Of a DNA stretch of 64,000 nucleotides, positions 1 through 7,590 are shown in pieces. The stretch lies in contig JANQQA010000325.1 in assembly GCA_028285205.1 (NCBI GenBank), forward strand, positions 1-64,000, read 5' to 3'. A program made the position numbers and the translations under genes. The DNA is from Bythopirellula sp. (GTDB taxonomy: Bacteria > Planctomycetota > Planctomycetia > Pirellulales > Lacipirellulaceae). Each line of letters opens with the position of its first letter. Within the stretch, counting starts at the first letter, position 1. The notes below the pieces were generated by a model. That model was not told the DNA's origin. It did no database searches and was given only the letters and a program-made list of their open reading frames with translations.

Positions 1-232
1 GCCGCGGAGGCGGGATCTTCACGTCACGCGGCGGATTGACGGTCACCAGCAGCACCATCAGCGGGAACAACAGCGGCGAGGATGGGGGCGGCATCTTCAA
101 TTACTTCAGCCCGTTGACGCTCACAAGCAGTACCGTCAGCGGCAACACCACCTTTAGCCGCGGAGGCGGGATCTTCACGTCACGCGGCGGATTGACGGTC
201 GCCAGCAGCACCATCAGCGGGAACAACAGCGG
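1..232 (+). repeat. 156-bp-period internal duplication in the beta-helix gene
   Basis: Bases 1-76 recur at 157-232 with one difference (A at 45, G at 201). The 156-bp spacing is 52 codons, so the duplication adds whole beta-helix turns in frame. The near identity points to recent duplication or gene conversion. Confidence 0.9.
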
Positions 233-1172
233 TCGCGATGGCGGTGGCATCTTCGCGTCCAATAGCGGCGACGACCCGCTGTTGGCGATTCAGAACTCGA
301 TCGTCGCGGGCAACACCGCGGCGGGCGCCGGGCCCGACCTCCTGCCCGACCCTGACTCGCCGCTAGACATCGACTTCAGCCTGATCGGCGACACGACCGG
401 CTCGGGCGTCACCGCCGGCACAGGAACCGGTAACCTGCTGGACGTCGATCCGCTGCTTGGCCCCCTGGCAGACAACGGCGGCCCAACCCAGACGCATCTA
501 CTTTTACCGTCAAGTCCCGCAATCGACATGGGCGATCCGTCTCTTGTGTCTCCGCCAGTCTACGATCAACGCGGCTTTGCGTTTGCCCGCGTTGTCGGTG
601 GCCGAATAGACAGTGGCGCGGTTGAATCGTCGGCCGTTTCCGCCGACTTCGATGTCGATGGCGACGTCGATGGCTTCGATTTTCTAATATGGCAACGAGG
701 CTCTGCGACTTCATCCAATGCGATGCACTCTCAAGGCGACGCCAACGTCGACGGCATGGTCGATACCTCAGATCTGGCGGTTTGGCAAACGCAGTACAGC
801 ACATCGGCCATTGGAAGCACCGCGCACGTAATCAACGATTTGGCAGCTCCGCTGAAAGGCATAGCCAGCAGCGACGATGCGAATGAACAGATTCCGGTTG
901 AGCTATTGATTGAAAGCCCAACGAACGTTGAATTTATCGATGCGGACATGGCTTTGAGTTGGCCACAGAATCGGCCCGAAGAGTTGGACGAGGTTTTTGC
1001 CGAGTGGGTTGGTTTCGAGACGGCGCTTACCCCGGACCCACTCACCTCTGCATATAAGTCGACTAAAGCCAGCAACGTGGAAACATCGACATCGCGTAAA
1101 GCGGACATTGATATGTCCGAGCATGAAGAACTCTGGCTGACAAGCGAGTTGCTTGATCGCTTGTTTGAGTAG
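3..1172 (+). CDS. Beta-helix (choice-of-anchor Q) surface protein with dockerin, 5' truncated
   Basis: The frame is open from the window edge, so the start lies upstream; the TTG at 36 is only an internal leucine codon. Visible first are beta-helix-like turns of the form SSTISGNNSG and RGGGIF. They are followed by the conserved end of the choice-of-anchor Q domain (IVAGN, LLGPLADNGGPTQTH, SPAIDMGDP, DQRGF). A type I dockerin-like pair of calcium loops comes next (FDVDGDVDGFDF and GDANVDGMVDTSD). The last ~120 residues are acidic and end in LWLTSELLDRLFE, a tail shared with the RTX protein encoded at 2066-6946. From the family this is an exported, probably cell-surface or matrix protein; its ligand is unknown. 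No PEP-CTERM signal is present. Confidence 0.8.
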   Translation, partial: RGGGIFTSRGGLTVTSSTISGNNSGEDGGGIFNYFSPLTLTSSTVSGNTTFSRGGGIFTSRGGLTVASSTISGNNSGRDGGGIFASNSGDDPLLAIQNSIVAGNTAAGAGPDLLPDPDSPLDIDFSLIGDTTGSGVTAGTGTGNLLDVDPLLGPLADNGGPTQTHLLLPSSPAIDMGDPSLVSPPVYDQRGFAFARVVGGRIDSGAVESSAVSADFDVDGDVDGFDFLIWQRGSATSSNAMHSQGDANVDGMVDTSDLAVWQTQYSTSAIGSTAHVINDLAAPLKGIASSDDANEQIPVELLIESPTNVEFIDADMALSWPQNRPEELDEVFAEWVGFETALTPDPLTSAYKSTKASNVETSTSRKADIDMSEHEELWLTSELLDRLFE

Positions 1173-1267
1173 GGCATCCACGGTGGTTAGCAGAGAAGTA
1201 ATTGACCTCGTGTCACTACGCTACCAGATCACATCCTTTATGTTGATTGAGAATATCCTTCAACGAG

Positions 1268-1985
1268 AGCGGAAATTCCACAAGAGGTGAATATCTTCTA
1301 CGCTGGCTAGCGAACCTTAGAGCACATTGCTTGGCGACCCGACGCGAATATGGTCGCCATATCGGGCGTATCACTTCGATTACATACCAAGCACCGTATA
1401 GCTGAGAGTCCGCGCCGTCGGGAAATCTGATGACTCAGCGATCTGCCGAATGCCAAACTATCGTTGTTACGCGGCAGGTGGATCGCGCTGGATTGCAGAC
1501 TTTGTGATTTGAATCTCAAGACCGATATAGGTTCGTTGGATTGCTTCCTGTAGTCGGTTGCATCGGCCAGCGCGACTTGCGCCCCGGGGCGAACTGCACG
1601 AGGTGTCCGCGGCGAATAAACACCGCTGCAGTTTAGCGATCGGGCCATCTCGCATCGACTGGTCCAGCCGCTGCACCGAAGGGATACTCCGAACTGACGG
1701 CGGTGGCATGACCGCTGCGCCAGCAAACTTCCATCTCCGGCGGCGGGCGAGAACACTACCGTAAGATGTACGGCGAGGTCCAATTAGCGCTGACGACTCC
1801 GGGAGCCGCCTGAACGTGCGGCAGCCATACTCGTTGCGACTACGCGATCTGCCCATGCTGCCAACCTAAAATACGGCGGCCCAAATCAAATTGATTTTCC
1901 CTTCTTGATCGCTCCTGCTGCAGGACCTTACCGATTCCTGCAGTGTCCACCATAGGAGGTGATCACCGACTCGTGAGATCGCTCA
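1268..1985. repeat. Dispersed ~0.7-kb non-coding repeat, copy 1
   Basis: This stretch fills the gap between two convergent genes and aligns along its whole length with 10226-10942. Shared blocks include CTGGCTAGCGAA, GAGAGTCCGCGCCGTCG, GATCTGCCGAATGCCAA, GGTTGCATCG and CATAGGAGGTGATC, all in the same order and at nearly the same spacing. Both copies have a short dyad with a compensatory change (AAATCA/TGATTT here, GAATCA/TGATTC there). No long frame is shared intact. A minus-strand frame ending at 1467 is protein-like against copy 2 (RCNRLQEAIQR versus RCNRLLEEIER), so a decayed gene is one explanation and a structured element another. The rest of 1173-2065 holds nothing else recognisable. 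Confidence 0.75.
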
Positions 1986-2065
1986 TGACTTGTTCGACAG
2001 AACCGGTCACCGCCAATCAAAAAAGATGACAAGAGCAAATTGGGTTATGCCATCCGGCAGATCTA

Positions 2066-5000
2066 TTACTCAAATGCGAGTTCCAGTAGCTCTTCGGCAA
2101 GCCATGGAGCATCGTCTTCAGTGCTTTCGACCGATTCACCGTAAACAGACAACTCATCTTCAACGAAGTCACTCAACGACGGAAGCCATGAATCGCTCGT
2201 TTCGCTGAGGGCGATTTCCGTTTGGAGGATGCTGACCTCAGTCGCAGCTGGCTCAGAGGTTCGAGCTTCTTCTTGCGCGATGTCCCAAGCCATTGCGGCA
2301 TCGATTAGCAGCGAACTCGATTCTTCATTGGCGGTAGCGGTCGAAGCCGGTGCTGGCGGCACACTAGCGCCATACAAATTGCTCCAGAGGAACAGATCAA
2401 CTCCGTCCACCGCGCCATTTGCATCGATGTCTCCTTGGTCAATCGTCGCACCGACGGAAAGCCCAGCGTTACGTTGCCAAATCAAAAAGTCGTTGCCATC
2501 AACGTCAGCGTCGTTGTCAAAGTCTCCGGCTAACCGGGTATCGAAAATGGTATTCGTTCCAGTACCCGCATCGATCGTGTTCACGCCGGGTCCACCGAAT
2601 ACAATATCATCGTCAGGTCCGGTGAATACTTGGTCGTCGCCAGCACCGCCACCGATGAGAAAAGGACCAGAGTCTCCGATAAAATAGTCGTCGCCCTGTT
2701 GACCTAACAGAATGCCCCCGCCATCGCCGCCGAAGATCGCATCGTTGCCATCCCCACCTACGACCGTATCGTACCCCTGTGTAGAGCCAAGTAGATCCGC
2801 AGAGTCGCCGCCGAAAATAATGTCGTCTTCAGAGCCACCCCAGGCAACGTTTGCATATCCGATGGCCTCACCTGCCATGCCAGGCTGCAAGTCGTTTGCA
2901 TCTTCGGCGTTAACTCCTTTGAAACCCAAAGTGATGGTGTTCTTGCCGGCTCCCCCGTAGAGAAAATCGAATGCCGTAGAACTTGAGAACGCTGGTGACC
3001 CTCTTAGTGTGTCGTCGCCGTCGCCGCCGAAGGCAAAGTCGTTGCCTTCGCCACCAAGATAGATGTCCTTATTTCCTAGGGGTACTCCTTCGACTCCTTG
3101 AAAGAAGTCCGTGAGTTCCGTGATCGCGGTATCTATCAAAGCCTTAGCGGTCTCGGCGACCGCGCTACGAAAAGGATTCACCAGTGACGCAAAAAAGTCG
3201 AATACGCTCGCAACTTGTTGGACGATTCCAAAGTCGTCACCGAAAGCGATGTTGGTACCGTTACCGCCTTCGATCAAATCATCACCGTTGCCGCCTACGA
3301 GCAAATCGAATGCATCACCTCCATATAAAAAATCGTTGCCTTGGTGATAGAGAGTAACGTTGACCTCAGGCAAGGTGAAACTGCCGTTTAAAAGTCCGGT
3401 CAAGTCAAAATCAACATCGACGTCGACGCTATCGCCAAACAGGAAATTGCTCGACTGATCTTTGGCGGTTACCGTCCCGCCGTATATCGTGTCAGCGCCT
3501 GATCCACCAACGATGAAGTCGACTCCTGCGTCACCACTGATGGTGTCATCCCCATCGTTCCCATAAAGCACGTCGACCAGCCCCGCGCCCCCAGTGATCG
3601 TGTCCATCTCGCCGCCACCCGCCACCAGGTTGAATCCATCTCCCGTGCGAATCGTGTCTTGTCCAGCACCCGTGAGTTTCAACCCGAAGAACGATTCTTG
3701 ATCTTGAGGGCCCGTGAAGTCGAGCGTGTTGGCGAGCTTCGTGACGCCTGAGGCGGCAGCGCCGGGCACAAAGCTCGTGAGGCCGCCAAAGTTAAATGCA
3801 CCCAGTTCGAACTCAAAATCATCCCCCAGGATGACATCTGTGTCGGGCCCGCCCTCCAGGAGTTCGTCGCCTCCTTCACCCCCAACGATGAGATTAAAGC
3901 CAGCGCGGCCTCGAATGGTGTCTTCCCCGTCGTTGCCAAAAAGAAAATCAAGCTTCGAAGCGTCGTTGCCACCAGTAATCGTATCGCCACCTCCGCCGCC
4001 AAGCACTATATTGGAGCCCGTCCCACCGGTGATGCTTTCTTCACCGTCACCGACGAGAGTGACACCGCTACTCAGGAATTCGACGATCGCTTTCGGATCC
4101 GTCCATAGGTCGGTGAGATCGACGTCGACACTGACCGACGTGCTGAACGTATCGCCGAAAATGATCGCGTTTCCATCGCCTGCTTCAATCGTGTCCTTCT
4201 CCTGCCCACCGATCAGGAGATCATCATCGTCGCCGCCGCGCAAGATGTTTTCGCCACCGGCAATCGGTGTGAGGCTGGCCAGCAAGTTGAAGCGGGCAGT
4301 TCCGTCGAAAAAGCTCAGCAGGTCGGTGCCGAGGCTATTCTTTTGCTCAGCAGTGAGGGCGAAGCCATCTCCGAACAGGATGTCTTTGCCTTCGCCGCCC
4401 TCGAGCGTGTCGATTCCCTGTGGGCCGTTGCCTTCACCGAAGGCGATGTCATTGCCCATGAGTGCTTCGATCACGTTGTTCCGCCCATTGCCAAACAACA
4501 CGTCGTTGAAGTCGCTGCCCAATAGTTTTTCGATCGCCTGTCCGTCGGCAAGCTTCAACTGGGCGTCCTGCCCGACCGTCTGGGGCATCGTATATTCCAG
4601 GTTAACATCGACTCCAACACCAAGTGGCCCTTCGGGAAAGAGGGAAAAATCGAGTGTGTCGACCGAGTCATCCGTACTGCTTTCCGCGGGTTCGTAGATG
4701 GAGGTCAGACCGTTGTCTTTCGAAAGCCGGTAGATGTCGTTCTGCTCGCCACCATCGAAGATGTTGGTGCCAATGTCAGCCGTCAGCTCGTCTTCACCCT
4801 GCATCCCCAGCACAACGTCGGAGGCTTCGCTACCAACGAAGAAATCGTCCCCGCCCCCAGCAAACACGAGCGTGTTGCCAACGGGAACGGCTGCCGAGTT
4901 CGAAAGCACGATCTGGTCGTCGCCCTCGCCAATCAACTCAAGGTTGGGAGTGTTCAGTAGCAGCAGTGCGGACTGGTAGAGCGTATCGGGTGTTGAGGCT

Positions 5001-6946
5001 AGCGCTGCCCCAAAATTCCAACTGAAACCGGCAGGCACACGAAAACCGTCGCCGAAGATTAAATTCCCACCTCCCTGAATCCCATCGAACTCATCGCCAC
5101 CCGGACCGCCAATCAGAATCGATTGGCCCGGGATCGAGCCGTTTTCCGATTGCAATCGAAAGATGTCGTTGCTGGATTCAGAATCGACACCGATGACGCC
5201 AAACGTGAATGTCGGGTTGAGCATTCCCGACAGCAGCGTCTGCAAGCCGGCATTTATTTCCGCCTGCGGTGGGCGGCTATTCGGATTTTCACCGAGCTGC
5301 AGTACGTCGCCCACCAGCAGGTTCGACGCGTCAATGTCTTGCAGCGTGTCTTGCCCGAGACCGCCAATCAGGACGTCGGGGCTGCCAAACCCCCAGAGCT
5401 GATCGTCTCCCTCTCCCGCGTCGATCTGATTGGGAAGGTTGTTTCCCGCCACGCGATCATTGCCTTCGCCGGTCAACACATTCTCAAACGTTCCGGCATT
5501 CCCCGTTGCGGAGTAATTGGATTGTTCGACGATTTTTCCGTCGAGCCCCAGCACTCCACCTGGAGACAAATCGACGTCGACGCCGGTCGTTTCGGCATCG
5601 TACAAGAACCAGCGCTGAAAGCTTAAGGTGTCGGTCCCATCGTCAGCGCCTTCCACGAGCGTATCGACACGTCCATCGGCGTCTTCGGTTTCGCGCCCGA
5701 TTCGATAAAAGTCGTCGCCCGGCCCACCGACGAGCGTATCGTTGCCGCCCTCGCCGACGAGCACATCGTTGTTACCTTCGCCACGCAACGTGTCGTTGCC
5801 CTTACCGCCGCGCAGCTCATCACCGCCATCGCCGCCGAAGAGCATATCGTTGCCATCACCACCTTCGATTACATCGGTGTCACCATCGCCGTAGAACCGG
5901 TTCGACCCCGATCCGCCACGAATACGATCAATCCCCGGTCCGCCGTGGACTTCGTCGTTGCCGAGTGGAGTTTCGGCGAAGATCCCGCAGGCGAAACAAG
6001 GGTAAAACTGGTCGTTGTCTGGTCCTAGGCTGATCACGTCAGAGAATCTGGATCCGTAGACAATGTCGTCGCCCGACCCTCCTGTGAAATTGATGCCGAC
6101 ACTGTTATCTTCGAAGTGGTAAATGTCATTGCCGGATCCCCCCGTGACTTGATTATTTCCCGTGCCGGTATCGACAAAATCGTTGCCAGATCCGCCGATC
6201 AACTCGTCATTCCCCTCGTTGCCGTAAAGAATGTCGTCGTCGCCTTCGCCAAACAACTGATCGTCGCCGTTTCCACCACCCAATTCATCGTTTCCTGCGC
6301 CGCCCATCAAGGTGTCGTTGAGCTTACCCCCATTTAGCACATCGTTACCTGAACCGCCGACTAGCGTGCCAGGGACGCTCAACACCCTAGGCACCTGTAT
6401 TCCCATCTCATTAATGTCGATCCATGGCAAGTCGGACACACTCGTAATACTATCGTCTCCCGCGCCACCCGAGACCCTGATACTCGTAACGCTTTGGAGT
6501 GAAGTCGCAACGACATTAACCACTTCGCCTGTGTTCCGATCGCGAATGGTCGCGACGAGTTCCGCGTCCTCCCCAGTACCTGAGGACGTAAATCCAATCG
6601 AGTCGTCATTCGGCGTGCCGCTTACGACAAATTGCGTGAGCAGCCGTCGATCTTCAAGCGTCTCCATGCAAAGACGTCGGTAGAACGGCGATGCCGTGGT
6701 ACTTGATAAACTCAAGTGTCGAGAGCTGCAGTGATGACTTTTATCGGATGACGAACGAAGAGAACGGTTCAATTTATCCACGGAGACCCCGGCGAGATGC
6801 AATCTGAAGAACGAATTCCTTACTATAGACGAAATCCGCTCTTGGATGCGGATCTCACGAAAGCCTTCGAGTGCTGAGTAAGGCTCCCCAGGTACATGCG
6901 AGAATCTCGCCAGCCGACTGCCAAGAAATCTGAGAAAAAGCTCCAT
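2066..6946 (-). CDS. Giant RTX (hemolysin-type calcium-binding repeat) surface protein with dockerin
   Basis: About 1,626 residues from this ATG. The N-terminal part has a planctomycete large-surface-protein signature, METLEDRRLL, roughly 95 residues in. Most of the protein is blocks of glycine/aspartate nonapeptides such as GGSGNDVLNGG, GGAGNDELGGG and GGNGDDLIEGG, the calcium-binding beta-roll of RTX proteins. These alternate with longer spacers. Near the end is a dockerin-like pair (FDNDADVDGNDFL and GDIDANGAVDGVD). The last residues, APWLAEELLELAFE, match the tail of the gene at 3-1172. The start is uncertain: the frame is open to an ATG at 6994, which would overlap the divergent sigma gene, and a GTG near 6781 or the ATG at 6667 would leave more promoter room. 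No secretion genes are nearby. Confidence 0.82.
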   Translation of the reverse strand: MELFLRFLGSRLARFSHVPGEPYSALEGFREIRIQERISSIVRNSFFRLHLAGVSVDKLNRSLRSSSDKSHHCSSRHLSLSSTTASPFYRRLCMETLEDRRLLTQFVVSGTPNDDSIGFTSSGTGEDAELVATIRDRNTGEVVNVVATSLQSVTSIRVSGGAGDDSITSVSDLPWIDINEMGIQVPRVLSVPGTLVGGSGNDVLNGGKLNDTLMGGAGNDELGGGNGDDQLFGEGDDDILYGNEGNDELIGGSGNDFVDTGTGNNQVTGGSGNDIYHFEDNSVGINFTGGSGDDIVYGSRFSDVISLGPDNDQFYPCFACGIFAETPLGNDEVHGGPGIDRIRGGSGSNRFYGDGDTDVIEGGDGNDMLFGGDGGDELRGGKGNDTLRGEGNNDVLVGEGGNDTLVGGPGDDFYRIGRETEDADGRVDTLVEGADDGTDTLSFQRWFLYDAETTGVDVDLSPGGVLGLDGKIVEQSNYSATGNAGTFENVLTGEGNDRVAGNNLPNQIDAGEGDDQLWGFGSPDVLIGGLGQDTLQDIDASNLLVGDVLQLGENPNSRPPQAEINAGLQTLLSGMLNPTFTFGVIGVDSESSNDIFRLQSENGSIPGQSILIGGPGGDEFDGIQGGGNLIFGDGFRVPAGFSWNFGAALASTPDTLYQSALLLLNTPNLELIGEGDDQIVLSNSAAVPVGNTLVFAGGGDDFFVGSEASDVVLGMQGEDELTADIGTNIFDGGEQNDIYRLSKDNGLTSIYEPAESSTDDSVDTLDFSLFPEGPLGVGVDVNLEYTMPQTVGQDAQLKLADGQAIEKLLGSDFNDVLFGNGRNNVIEALMGNDIAFGEGNGPQGIDTLEGGEGKDILFGDGFALTAEQKNSLGTDLLSFFDGTARFNLLASLTPIAGGENILRGGDDDDLLIGGQEKDTIEAGDGNAIIFGDTFSTSVSVDVDLTDLWTDPKAIVEFLSSGVTLVGDGEESITGGTGSNIVLGGGGGDTITGGNDASKLDFLFGNDGEDTIRGRAGFNLIVGGEGGDELLEGGPDTDVILGDDFEFELGAFNFGGLTSFVPGAAASGVTKLANTLDFTGPQDQESFFGLKLTGAGQDTIRTGDGFNLVAGGGEMDTITGGAGLVDVLYGNDGDDTISGDAGVDFIVGGSGADTIYGGTVTAKDQSSNFLFGDSVDVDVDFDLTGLLNGSFTLPEVNVTLYHQGNDFLYGGDAFDLLVGGNGDDLIEGGNGTNIAFGDDFGIVQQVASVFDFFASLVNPFRSAVAETAKALIDTAITELTDFFQGVEGVPLGNKDIYLGGEGNDFAFGGDGDDTLRGSPAFSSSTAFDFLYGGAGKNTITLGFKGVNAEDANDLQPGMAGEAIGYANVAWGGSEDDIIFGGDSADLLGSTQGYDTVVGGDGNDAIFGGDGGGILLGQQGDDYFIGDSGPFLIGGGAGDDQVFTGPDDDIVFGGPGVNTIDAGTGTNTIFDTRLAGDFDNDADVDGNDFLIWQRNAGLSVGATIDQGDIDANGAVDGVDLFLWSNLYGASVPPAPASTATANEESSSLLIDAAMAWDIAQEEARTSEPAATEVSILQTEIALSETSDSWLPSLSDFVEDELSVYGESVESTEDDAPWLAEELLELAFE

Positions 6947-6959
6947 TCTCGCGACTATA

Positions 6960-7526
6960 ATGCTGACTATGTCGCAAGTCACAGCGATCCTCACCGAACT
7001 TCAGCACGGCAATCAGGATGCCGCTGAACGTCTGTTTCACACCGTTTACGAGGAGCTCCGTACACTCGCCGCAGCCAAAATGGCCCAGGAACGCCCTGGC
7101 CAGACATTGCAGGCCACGGCGCTGGTTCACGAGGCGTATCTACGACTACTTGGTGGGGCTGGCCAGAATGCCAGCTGGGAATCGCGCGCTCACTTCTTTG
7201 CATCAGCCGCGGAGGCGATGCGCCGCGTCCTGATTGACCACGCTCGGAAGAAGGCCGCAATTAAACGTCCGGACGGGCGGCGGCGTGTTCCCTTAGATCT
7301 TGTTGTCGACGAACTTGGGATTTCCCAGGACGAGTTGCTGATCGTTGATGAGGCGTTGAGCCGGCTCGAGTTGGTCGATCGCAGCGCCGCCGAATTGGTG
7401 AAACTTCGTGTGTTCGCTGGACTATCAGCTGAAGAGGCAGCAAGTATCCTCGGAGTGTCGCCGCGTACGGCATACCGAGAATGGGCCTTTGCCCAGGCAT
7501 GGTTGCTTCGTGAGTTGCGCGATTGA
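6960..7526 (+). CDS. ECF-type RNA polymerase sigma factor (planctomycete TIGR02999-like)
   Basis: 188 residues, normal for an ECF sigma factor. The N-terminal half has region 2 features (LFHTVYEELRTLAAAKM, TLQATALVHEAYLRLLGG, then HFFASAAEAMRRVLIDHARK). This is the pattern of the planctomycete/acidobacterial family PF07638/TIGR02999. Region 4 is at the C terminus (LSAEEAASILGVSPRTAYREW), a helix-turn-helix for the -35 element. ATG codons at 6960 and 6969 are both possible starts; neither has a clear Shine-Dalgarno. A Ser/Thr kinase follows 64 bp downstream, the usual pairing for this family, so activity is probably controlled by phosphorylation rather than by a classical anti-sigma factor. 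The gene is divergent from the RTX gene. Confidence 0.9.
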   Translation: MLTMSQVTAILTELQHGNQDAAERLFHTVYEELRTLAAAKMAQERPGQTLQATALVHEAYLRLLGGAGQNASWESRAHFFASAAEAMRRVLIDHARKKAAIKRPDGRRRVPLDLVVDELGISQDELLIVDEALSRLELVDRSAAELVKLRVFAGLSAEEAASILGVSPRTAYREWAFAQAWLLRELRD

Positions 7527-7590
7527 TCAGCAGTAGTCGAAAATATCTTTTCTGACAAGATTCTTGGCAGCAGGCACGTAGGAAATCCGC

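Noticed and set aside
1467-1856. A real gene on the minus strand in the dispersed repeat
   Set aside because: Copy 2 has stops and frame changes in the corresponding stretch and there is no start signal; at most a decayed gene.
3714-4697. Long plus-strand frame antisense to the RTX gene
   Set aside because: It is proline/serine-rich low-complexity sequence produced by reading the RTX repeats backwards; the sense frame has dockerin and RTX motifs.
2600-6300. CRISPR-like or satellite repeat array
   Set aside because: The periodic sequence is coding RTX nonapeptides with variable spacing, with no uniform repeats or spacers.
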